From positions 1-62,874 of the forward strand of contig CAZTFP010000004.1 in the NCBI GenBank assembly GCA_964613015.1: a DNA stretch of 62,874 nt. Direction: 5' to 3'. This stretch comes from CAJBLF01 sp964613015 (GTDB taxonomy: Bacteria; Patescibacteriota; Gracilibacteria; Absconditabacterales; Absconditicoccaceae). The position numbers were made by a program, and so were the translations under genes. The notes under the pieces are model-generated. The model had not been told where the DNA came from. It made no database searches and worked only from the letters and a program-made list of their open reading frames with translations. Positions 53,939 through 62,874 of the stretch are shown one piece after another; position 1 is the stretch's first letter; each line of letters opens with the position of its first letter.

Positions 53939-54857
53939 ATTTCAATTGATAAAAAAACCCGAACGAAATATCGTCGGGCAGCATTCATATTTTGTTTATT
54001 GGCTCAATAAGCACAATGGTTCCAGGATTAATTATCCGGAGACAATATGCGCCAATCAATGTCACCTGTATGAAGAGATTATATATCCAATGAGTGATAT
54101 TTTGTATAACGACGAGTATGTTGCCTTTATTCCTGGTAGAAAGATATTCCACTTTCATCAGAAATTTGGGTCTAGCATAGAATATATGCAAAAAATCAGA
54201 TATATTAAATTCTACAACACCTGCATCATTAAGTACTTCTTCATGATACACTCCAGCACCCGAGGGGCTTAGAATCTGTATTTTCTTGGTTCCCCAATCA
54301 ATGGTCTTGAGTAATCCGAAATGATGATAATGTGCATTTGGTCCCATTCCTTCTTGTTTGAAAGGAGTAAGAAAGAGGAGAATAATAGGATATGATCTAG
54401 AAAGATATTCCTCCAGATCCTGTAATCGTACGCGTGTACATATTTTTGCTTGCCAAGGACACAACTGCTGTTTGAGAATGTAATTTATGACTTGTTGTAT
54501 CTCCCAATGACTGGTTCCCATATTCTTGTCGCCAGTCATCTCATACAACTGGGATTCTGAGACTTCAATACCCAGATAATCCAATGCTATTTTCGTCACA
54601 TTCCATCCACAAGAAAATTCAAGCTCCTTGCTTGCATGCCTAAATTTCATCTTAGGCAGATGTATAAATCTCGGAATATATATGCTTCTCTTTTTCCTAT
54701 CCTTTTTGTGGTGGGTCGGCATATAAAATCTATCTAATCTCAGCCAGGGCCAGAGAAAATAGAATATTTTACATACGACAATTATAAGGACCAACAAAGG
54801 GATAAGTACAGGAGAAAATATATTACCGAGCCATTTCATTATTTTTATTTTTTTCAT
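53937..54857 (-). CDS. Membrane-anchored C39-like protein ending at a UGA before a terminator
   Basis: From ATG at 54855-54857 (MKKIKIMKW). One strong N-terminal membrane segment (IPLLVLIIVVCKIFYFLWPW), then a C39/papain-like core: FSCGWNVTKIALDYLG (Cys), a helix, and HYHHFGLLKTIDWG (His). No in-frame TGA until 53985-53987, immediately before a strong terminator (53951-53979). With UGA as Gly the frame runs 16 residues more, through the terminator, to TAA at 53937; with UGA as stop it is 290 residues and ends normally. An ATG 54 bp upstream is possible but less likely. Confidence 0.65.
53951..53979 (-). terminator. Terminator of the C39-like gene
   Basis: Minus strand CCCGACGA...CGTTCGGG, followed by seven T. 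It lies directly after the UGA at 53985. Confidence 0.8.
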
Positions 54858-54935
54858 GGCTCTGCTGTTTTTTTGTTTTATAGAAAATAGTATAAATTTT
54901 TCACTACACAATTCAATATAGGAAAACTCAATGCC

Positions 54936-56684
54936 CTATTTAGCTATGGATACTACCTCTTCAATAATCTTTCTCTCGGAAGAGAGCTTGGGTATTTTTG
55001 TTTGTCATCACAGTGACTTATTCTGCATCTTTATCCACTTGTGAAATGTCCCTGGAGCTACGATATGGATGAGCGGCAGTTTGAGTAAGATATTATTTTT
55101 GCGTTTTGATTCATAATCTGCATTTTCTTCTTGAAGAAATATATCAAGTTGTTTTGTAAATTTTTCCAATGAACATTTTTTTGGCAGAACACCTTCAATG
55201 ATCCGTTCGTGACATTGAGGATTTTCTTCATCATCAGGGCCGACCGTATATCATGAAAAATCAGATGTATATATTGTATTTATTTTCTGTAGTGCTCCAT
55301 TGATATGATCTTCCATTAATTCTTCTCCCTTGATGTTGATACATTCCTTCGTTCTACCTACGATTTCAAATCTCCGTTCTTTATCGACAAAACGAATAAC
55401 ATCACCGATAAGGTAACGAAATAATCCACTATTGGTAGTAATGATCAATGCAAATTTTGTTTTATCTGTTATGTCTTGTGCTGAGATCTCTCGCATCGGA
55501 AGTATCTTGGCTGTAGGTTTCAATTGCCCTTGATCGAAATTTTCTGGAGTAAATGCTACAAATTCATAAAACACTCCATGATCAATGAGAAGCTGATATG
55601 GCGCTTGTGCTTTCTCGTTTTCATAATGTACAATATCTTGATATCCGAAATATCCCTCAGATGAATTATATACTCAGATATGAGAGATTCCTAACTTATT
55701 GAAATAGTTGATGTAGGGTCTAGCACTCACTCATCATCGTACTATTAATTCAAGATTACTAATAAATGTTGTAAACTTTTTGGATGCCTTAGTATTCATA
55801 TATTGTAATATTTCATTTATTCGGCTTGTCACGCCTAGTATTATCGTGTGCTCTTGGGGGTGAAGTTTTTGAATAAAAAGATCTCTCTTGATATATCGAT
55901 TTGGTTCCAAAAATACTTCCATCGGATATTTATATTTTTTCTGCAACATACGACTTCTTTCCAAAATTATCAATGCCGATACATCACCGATGATAGTTCC
56001 ATCTTCAAGTTGTTCTTGTATAGTCCCCCCGAGTGGTCGGGCATATGATCAAAATGCTTGGGTATTGGGATATTTGGTTGCATATGCAGCAAAAGTACTC
56101 AATCCAGCTTTATTGACAGATTCCAAAGATTCATCCGTGACGGGAATATGTTTCTTCCTACTTGTCGTACCTGCTGATGCCGAAAATTTATTTATTTTTC
56201 CAGGTCGAATAATATCCGGTTCTTTCTTTGCACGCTCTATCCATTCTTTGTATTGATCGTAATTGACTACAGGAACATGATGAATAAAATCTACATATAC
56301 ATTATCAGAAAAATCGTGGAATCTATGAGCCTTTCCAAATACTGTCGATGTTGTTGTAGTAATTATATACGCTAATATTGCTCTTTGTATCTCTTGTGCA
56401 TTATCTATTGCCTCTTGCATCTCTGGATAGATGAAATTTTTGAGATAGGTTACGAAAATAAAATTAAATGTTTTTGTTACCATCAACAAAGAAAGAAGTC
56501 CTCTCGTATATTCACCCATTGATTCCTTAGCTACCACTTGCTTTGTATAATCGACCGTCTTATATTTTTGAATAATATGGGAGATAGTTTTTTTTTGATC
56601 GTAAAAAAGCTCATGTACAGGGAAAGCCCAGTAATAAAACCTTATACATCTCTGTCGTATATATGTCCGTACCTTGTTAAGCAT
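54936..56684 (-). CDS. GH3-family acyl-adenylating enzyme (paralogue 1)
   Basis: 582 residues. GH3 signature: FSASAGTTSRKKHIPV (the ATP-binding SSGTT motif), GVYNSSEGYFG, HGVFYEFVAF, TNSGLFRYLIGDVIRF, GRTKECINIKGE. Plant GH3 enzymes join amino acids to acyl acids via acyl-AMP; bacterial members are mostly uncharacterised. Start ATG overlaps the 3' end of the other paralogue by 8 bp, so the pair is translated together. Stop TAG. Several TGA Gly. Confidence 0.85.
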
Positions 56685-58209
56685 TATCTAGTATTACAAG
56701 TATTTCGTCGATATTATTTCTTTCGTTGGAAACTTTGGGAACTTTGTGTTGGCCACCGAGCTTGTTTTTGTTTTTCAATCGTGTATAGAAAGTCCCTTGT
56801 CTTACACAATGTACTACAGGCTCTCCAAGCACCTTGGTATCATATCTTTCATCGAAATAGTATGAATTTATGTTACATAATTCTTTGTCTAATACTCTGG
56901 CGAATTCATCTTCGTCGCGTGGTGTTTTGGTAAACTCCACTACTCGTTCATACGCACCTCTGATACTTCCTCCAGAATACGTAATCGGTGCAAGCATATA
57001 ATCAGTAGCTATGGTATCAGTCTTTTTGCAAGCTTCGAGTAAGGCCTTATCGGTATAATCAGAGGTCACACACTCACCTACTACATCGATATAATATTTT
57101 GTTCTTCCAGAAATCTTTATCCTCCATGGATGTAAAGTAGTAAATTTAATAGTATCACCAAGTATATATCTTCGGAGCCCAGAATTATTAGTTATTACTA
57201 TTACATAATCTTTGTTTATCTCTACGTCTTCGAGTGTACATACTTTAGGATTTTCTTTTCCATACTCTTCGAACGGAATGAATTCATAAAATACTCCATG
57301 ATTGGTGAACAGCAACATATCATCGGTAAAATTAGAATCCTGACACGCAAAAAATCATTCAGACGCATTATATGCTTGATAGAATTTCACTTTGTTGCCG
57401 GGGAATAATGCTTGGAGCTGTGGTTTGTACAAATCTATCGCCATCCCTCATCGGAAGAAGAGCTCAAAATTTGGTCGTACTTCCAAAATATTTTTCTTTC
57501 CTGTATAGTCCAATACCTTATAGAGGAAATTGGATCCTCGTGAGGGTTGTCCGTTGAGAAATGTGATATTCTTATTTACGGTATCTTCTATCATGCGTTG
57601 TGATTTCTCTTCCCGACTATCTATATAGGAAATTTCTGGCTTCGGTTCACGAAAATACTGTCCTATCCATGGTGCAGTCTTTTGTAATATTGCAGAAATA
57701 AATCCGACATTATCCTCTCCTGTATAGGGATTTTTGGTAAATCATCATCAGATGACCAGTCATTTCCCCTGAAAGAATTGTGTCCTCGGATTGTTTTTGA
57801 TATACATACTGAGAAGTTCCAATCCTCCTTTGAAGTGTGATGCATTGAGATTATCTTTGGTGATGGGAATATATTTTGCATTGCCTCAGGTTGTCCCCGA
57901 AGATGTAGCAAATCGATCAACTTTTCCAGGATAGGTTATATCTTTTTCTCCCTTGAGCGCATAGATGATTCGTGGTTCAAAATCTTTGTAATGAGAAATA
58001 GGAACTAAATCCTGAAAATCCTGTATGGTTTGGATATTTTCGAATCCATATTTCCTTCCAAATACCGTATTTTTACATTTTTTAATCAAGCCAAAAATTA
58101 TCTTCTCTTGATGTCTGTATGACGGTTGCTGAAGATTACATTTGACGATAAGGATTGTCTTGATAAATTTATTTATTACGCGTCTAGGACCACTTAGGGG
58201 ATTGATCAT
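56677..58209 (-). CDS. GH3-family acyl-adenylating enzyme (paralogue 2)
   Basis: 510 residues. VDRFATSSGTTGGNAKYIPI, FYQAYNASEG-FFACQD, HGVFYEFIPF, NNSGLRRYILGDTIKF, GRTKYYIDVVGE; same family as the downstream paralogue, but with clear divergence and a shorter C-terminus. ATG at 58207-58209 (a TTG two codons earlier also fits). First gene of a two-gene unit, maybe with the C39-like gene further down. Substrates unknown. Confidence 0.85.
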
Positions 58210-58459
58210 AATCAATTAATGACTAACAACTAAAAACTAACTCATGTAGTGTTTTTGTTGAGCCTTTTTTTTATGGAATGAAGATATAAATGCAAGAAGG
58301 AAATTTTTCTCTTTTTTTCTCATGAGATTTTGTTATTTATACTATACATTAAAACATTATGAATATTTGGAAGATTAAAAAATAAATATTTGGTCTACCG
58401 GTTTTCTAGTGAGCAGAATTTTTTAATATTATTACTATTTTAATATTTTAATCAGTTGT

Positions 58460-60997
58460 ATGAAATACACCTCACCACTTTTGAAAAAATTTATCTCTAT
58501 CAATGATACACCAGAAAATATCGCGAAGAATCTCATATTGAAAACATGCGAGATAGAGGAAATCAATTACAGAACCATCGCGGAAAGTATTGTCATTGGG
58601 TTGGTAAAATCTTGTGAACAACATCCTGATGCAGATAAATTGAAAGTCTGTATGGTCGATTGCGGAAAAAAATGAGTATACCAAATCATCTGTGGTGGAT
58701 CAAATGTCGCTGCCTGATTGTATGTACCAGTTGCACTACCAGGGACACACTTTCCTAAAGCATGAATAACTATAGAACCTAGAAAAATGAGAGGAATAGA
58801 GTCCAATGGTATGATCTGCAGTAAGGAAGAGATATGAATTCTTGAAGATATGGAAAAACATTCCATCTGGTCACTGACAGAAGATTTGGAAGATATTTCT
58901 GATGCAGACTTATGAACTGCATTGAAAAATAAATTTCCACGATTGGAAAATCGAGTAATGGAAGTGGATAATAAATCATTGACCAATAGGCCTGATTTGA
59001 CTGGGCATTTTGGTACAGCTACAGAACTGAATGCTATTTACGGACATAAAAAATGAGCGATTACGTTCAATAAAATCAAAGAGTATCACCAGCAATGTAC
59101 ACCCGAACATATTATGCAGATTTTGGAAAATAGCACGAAACCAGAAAGAAAAGTTATTGGAGAAAGTGAAAATTTGAACGCATATATCTTGTTACACTTG
59201 AAAAACATAGATGTCCATCAAACATCATTTTTCACGAGATTACAGATGTTGGATTTGTGAGCAAAAGCAATCAGTAACTGGGTAGACTTCTCTAATCTCT
59301 TTATGAATATCAGCGGACAACCGATACATTTTTTCGATGCAGAAAAAGTCGATGGAGATATTATAGTGAGAAACGCCAAAGATGGAGAAAAATTTACTGA
59401 TCTATTTGAAACTCAGCATATTTTGAAAACGACTGATGTAGTTATCACTGATAAGAAAAAAATACTTGCCCTTGCAGGAGTTGTGTGATGACTTGAAAGT
59501 TGAATTACCGAAAGTACAAAAAATATTTTGGTAGAAATCGCAAATTTCGATCCGGTTGCCGTGAGAAAAACATGAACAAGACTAGGATTGAGAACTGATG
59601 CAGAATTGAGATTTGAAAAAAATATTAATCCACGACGAACATTATTTTGTCTGATTCTTTTCTTGGACGATTTGAACTACTATGCAAAAGATCTGGGAAA
59701 CTTTGAGATTGGATGACTTTCCTACTTTATTAGCCCAAAGATTGAAGCGGAAAGTAGAAAGCATATTGAGGTAGATACGAAAATTATGGAGCAATTTATC
59801 TTCGGAAAACAGATCAAATGATTTGATTTACAAGTTGAAGAAATACTTTTCTGATTATGATGTACGTGAGTAGATGGTTGAACATTAGAAATTAAACATT
59901 GAAAAATATCTGTAGTTTGTCCATTATGGAGATCGCCAGACGATTTGAACATCCCTGAGGATATCTATGAAGAAGTGGCAAGAATCTATGGATATGATCA
60001 GATAGAAAATATTCCTTTATTGAGTGATATCACCTATACCCCATATACGGAATATGTAGCAATCCAAAGAAAACTTGAAGATATCCTTGTAAACACCCTT
60101 GGTTGTAATCAAACAGAAACATATCCACGAATTGGCGAAAAAGCTTTGCATGAATTTGGATGAGATATCCACGATATGTATATGTTGCAGAATCCTATCA
60201 ATCCAGAAGCACCCTATATGAGAGATGATATGCTTTATGGATTACTTACTCATGTAAGTAAAAATAGTAAATTTTTTGATGAATTTAAGCTCTTTGATAT
60301 CGGAAAAATATGGAACAAAAAACAAAAAACAGAGAACAATGAACAAGATAAAAACATCTTCGCTTCTGAGTTTGTTAATGAAAAAATGCAACTTGGCGCT
60401 ATGATATATCAAAAAAATATAGACCAATGGGACAAAGATCCTATTTTGGAAGCTAAACATTTTGTTAGTGTAATTGCTAAAGAATTGGAACTTGGTACTC
60501 TGAGTTTTGAAAAGACAATGCTTACCCAATTTCATCCTAAAAAACAAGCGATGATTTTGGTTAAAAACCACGTTATATGATTTGTATGAGCCCTTCATCC
60601 CTTGATTTTACAAAACAATAAAATCTGAGAAAGTAGTGGTGTCGTATATCTCTCATTGGATATAACTGATATTTTAGACCATGAGAAACATACAGAAACC
60701 CATAGCTATACGTATGAAACACTCCAAGATCAAATAGTCTGGAGAGATCTCTGTTTTGTGATTGATGCGAGTAAAGGTTTTGATTCCCTACTTTCTGCAG
60801 TCAAAAAAGTTACTGAAGTCAAAGACGTCGAAGTATTTGATGTTTATGCAGGTAAGAATCTAGGTGAAAATAAAAAATCAGTATCCATAAAAATAAAAAT
60901 CGTATGAGATGGTACGATGACTACTGAACAAATCAATGAAGTTATGAATAAGGCGATTACAGCCGCAGAAAGTGTTGATGGAAGTTTAAGAGCGTAA
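58460..60997 (+). CDS. pheT: Phenylalanyl-tRNA synthetase beta subunit
   Basis: 845 residues. N-terminal tRNA-binding domain (VIGLVKSCEQHPDADKLKVC), B3/B4 core (VMEVDNKSLTNRPDLTGHFG), B5 (EDIYEEVARIYGYDQI), and the C-terminal ferredoxin-like anticodon-binding domain (LLSAVKKVTEVKDVEVFDVY). TGA is Gly at more than twenty positions. The start is the ATG at 58460; the stop TAA at 60995. pheS is not in the window, so the subunits may be encoded apart. Confidence 0.95.
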
Positions 60998-61021
60998 ATA
61001 TATTTTAGCTAATGTTCTCCT

Positions 61022-61405
61022 ATGAAAGAGCAATTACCTATACCCTATCCGGAAGCAATGATTTATGAGGATGAACACTTGTATATTTGTTTGGCTAATT
61101 ATCCTATTGTTGAATGACATACTGTTATTGTACGAAAGAAACCAATATCTGATTTACATCTCCTTTCCAAAAAAGAGTATGAGTTTTTAATGAATAAGGT
61201 TGATGAAGCAAGAACTGCATTACTAAAAACATTGAAAATAAAAAAAGTATATCTGATGTATATGGATGAAATACAGCACGTCCATCGACATCTCATCCCT
61301 AGATATAATGAGCAATGATTTGATATTTTTAGACACCAACCATCTCAACTTATTGACTTTTCATTAGCAAAAAAAATAAAAAAAAATCTAGTTCTTGCTC
61401 TATAG
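61022..61405 (+). CDS. HIT-family nucleotide-binding protein
   Basis: 127 residues. PYPEAMIYEDEHLYICLANYPIVEG-HTVIV and the triad HVHRHLIPRY (HxHxH) define the HIT family (nucleotide hydrolases or transferases, e.g. of dinucleoside polyphosphates or AMP-N). It follows pheT by 24 bp and is probably co-transcribed. Two TGA Gly. Stop TAG. Confidence 0.88.
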
Positions 61406-61465
61406 ATTAATTGATTTTTTATTTAAAATTGTTATGGTATTCTAATAAGTTAAAAACAAAAAACT

Positions 61466-61795
61466 ATGGCAATCCTTTTATTATTGGGTGTTCAAAAACA
61501 TCACCAAACGGAGAGATTCCTAACCGCACTCAAACAAAGAGTGTGTGGAATGAAAGAGCTTCATCTCACAGAAGATGACATTACTCCCTATTTTATTCCC
61601 TCAGAGGGTTCAATAGGTGAAATCGTTATCTTTGTCGAAGAATTACCAGAAAAAACGGAAGAAATTCATAATAAGCTTGCAGAGCGATTAGCTGAATGTG
61701 CGAAAACTTATTGTGAAAGTCCACGTTTAGTTAAATGCATCATCCGTCCCTTTGATCAAAGATTCGGATATGTGTGTATTGTAACTAAGCCATAA
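61466..61795 (+). CDS. Hypothetical protein, 109 aa
   Basis: Not recognised. Begins with a hydrophobic strand (MAILLLLGVQ), then helical, four Cys (VCGMK, ECAKTYC, VKCII, YVCIV). No TGA. ATG at 61466 preceded by an AT-rich spacer; strong terminator 25 bp after. A ferredoxin-like alpha/beta fold is possible. Confidence 0.6.
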   Translation: MAILLLLGVQKHHQTERFLTALKQRVCGMKELHLTEDDITPYFIPSEGSIGEIVIFVEELPEKTEEIHNKLAERLAECAKTYCESPRLVKCIIRPFDQRFGYVCIVTKP

Positions 61796-62041
61796 TTATT
61801 CTTTATATTTTGATAGTATGCTGTCGGTATTTCCGGCAGTTTTTTTATAAAAAAATCCCTCTCAAGACGGAGGGTTTTTATGTTTCATTAATGGGATACC
61901 CGTTATTATAAGTAAGCTAAGAAGTATTCCTACCGTCCAACATGCACGGGATAATGGCATCCCTTTGGTATCAATAATATAGACTACCCATCCTATTGGT
62001 AAGTACAGCACGATATGGACAATACTGATGATTTTTTTCAT
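61796..62041 (-). CDS. Small two-helix membrane protein ending at UGA inside a terminator
   Basis: From ATG 62039-62041. Two hydrophobic segments (IISIVHIVLYLPIGWVVYII; VGILLSLLIITGIPL), then KHKNPPS and a TGA at 61862-61864 that lies in the loop of an intrinsic terminator. With UGA as stop the protein has 59 residues; with UGA as Gly the next stop is TAA at 61796, beyond the T run where transcription should end. No other TGA in the frame. Function unknown. Confidence 0.5.
61821..61846 (+). terminator. Terminator after the 61466 gene
   Basis: CTGTCGG, 4-nt loop, TCCGGCAG, then seven T. Confidence 0.85.
61849..61874 (-). terminator. Terminator of the small membrane protein gene
   Basis: Minus strand CCCTC, 8-nt loop containing TGA, GAGGG, then seven T. 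Confidence 0.75.
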
Positions 62042-62078
62042 ATTTCTGGTTTTTGTTATACTTATTATCGTAGATTAT

Positions 62079-62546
62079 TTATATCGCTTCTTGTGTTGAA
62101 TAGTCTATTTTTTCTAATTTACTATTTTCTAATTCATTCTTTCCAGCCAAAAATTCCTTAAAGTTTCCAACCTCATTCATCAATTCTTTTGTGGTTAACT
62201 TTTCTCCATAAAAATAATATTCCTCAAAATTTTCATAATCATTGAGATGAATATTAAATTTAAAATCCTTGGTTATCGTTATCTCTATTTGTGGGACACT
62301 TTTTTCTGGTACGCCTTTCTTGTTCATACAAATTTTAAAATATCATCCCTTTTCTTTTATTTTCATATCACATAATTCACCAAATTCGTCTTTTAGCACA
62401 TTATTGGTAACAGAAGCAAATTGTTTCGTTGCCTCTGAAGATAAATTATCTGCTAACTCTTTTCTCTGCGCTCATGTTTCTTGTCTCTGAAATTTACTAG
62501 ACTCTCTTCTCATTTCATGCTCTGCCTTATTTGTGCGTTGTTTCAT
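62079..62546 (-). CDS. Hypothetical protein, 155 aa
   Basis: Not recognised. ATG at 62544-62546, stop TAA. N-terminal half is charged and helical (EHEMRRESSKFQRQETG), the second half mixed (VPQIEITITKDFKFNIHLND, YYFYGEKLTTKELM). Two TGA Gly (ETG-AQRK and GG-YFK). No signal peptide or membrane segment. Confidence 0.6.
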
Positions 62547-62714
62547 AATATATAAGAATAATTATAAAAGATGTTTTCGTTATTATAGCTAATTACTATT
62601 ATAAGTCAACTATTTCTTTGTATAAATTTTCTCTTGTATTTTCACAACTTTCCCGTATAGTGTTTATTGGAGATATTAAAACTCCAAAATTTTATTTACT
62701 ACCAATATTATTCA

Positions 62715-62874
62715 ATGACAACTGGTATCGTTAAGTTCTTCAACAGAACTAAAAACTTCTGATTTATTACTCCTGCAGACGGTTCAAAAGATGTATTCGT
62801 ACATGGAACTAATGTAATCGGTGAATCTATCGCTGATGGTGATGAAGTACAATTCGAAGTAGGTGAAGGAAGAA
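62715..62874 (+). CDS. cspA: Cold-shock protein (5' end only)
   Basis: 53 residues before the window ends. MTTGIVKFFNRTKNFGFITP with RNP-1 KNFGFI, where the central Gly is TGA, and RNP-2 DVFVHGT. Single-stranded nucleic-acid-binding OB fold acting as RNA chaperone. The start ATG at 62715 follows a typical long AT-rich leader. Confidence 0.95.

Noticed and set aside
1..62874. CRISPR array, rRNA, prophage or IS transposase
   Set aside because: No regularly spaced repeats, no rRNA-like sequence, and no integrase, capsid or transposase motifs were seen.

Overview
The window comes from a bacterium that reads UGA as glycine (genetic code 25), which points to Absconditabacteria (SR1) or Gracilibacteria. 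In conserved genes such as clpP, obg, pheT, glyA, lgt and cspA, in-frame TGA falls exactly where the family has invariant glycines (ClpP PG-G, the Obg glycine-rich fold, Csp RNP-1), and nearly all convincing genes end in TAA or TAG. The DNA is AT-rich and most genes lie on the minus strand. A RuBisCO next to a ribose-1,5-bisphosphate isomerase fits SR1 best. All gene ends below were worked out with UGA read as Gly, so many genes are much longer than a standard-code reading gives.

Layout. 1-6.1 kb (minus): an operon with the last two enzymes of the AMP/nucleoside salvage route (R15P isomerase, then a form II/III-like RuBisCO cut by the window edge) and three unknown proteins. 6.2-20.7 kb: mostly housekeeping (pnp, rlmH, obg, tRNA-Lys, aspS with an attenuator-like leader, CCA-adding enzyme, miaA, clpP), plus a membrane protein with AT-hook motifs and a peptidoglycan-binding protein. 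20.7-28.2 kb: a region rich in genes without any UGA. It holds secreted proteins and a three-gene operon: a Mpa/ARC-type proteasomal AAA ATPase, a 74-residue Pup-like protein and a DUF1360-like membrane protein. 28.4-40.8 kb: long lineage-specific genes of unknown function, including two EgtD-like methyltransferases led by a TrmB-type regulator. 40.9-50.9 kb: gltX, a SIMPL-domain protein, lgt, mscS, a MoxR ATPase, a nuclease-like pair (PD-(D/E)XK and HNH), a GH26 glycosidase, a C39-like peptidase and an M14-like zinc carboxypeptidase. 51-51.6 kb: a candidate large structured RNA with its own promoter and terminator. 52-62.9 kb: glyA, two GH3-family adenylating enzymes beside a membrane C39-like protein, pheT, a HIT protein, small unknowns and the start of a cold-shock gene.

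The most interesting items are: (i) the Mpa-like ATPase/Pup-like operon, whose Pup-like protein lacks the usual GG-Gln/Glu end; (ii) a strictly spaced operator-promoter (TGTTGT-N9-ACAACA, 18 bp, TTGATA) found four times, ahead of this operon and three others; (iii) UGA-free genes, two of which run into a UGA at an intrinsic terminator, as if UGA were their stop; (iv) candidate attenuators before aspS and before the gene at 34.1-34.8 kb; (v) an unassigned RNA of about 600 nt.
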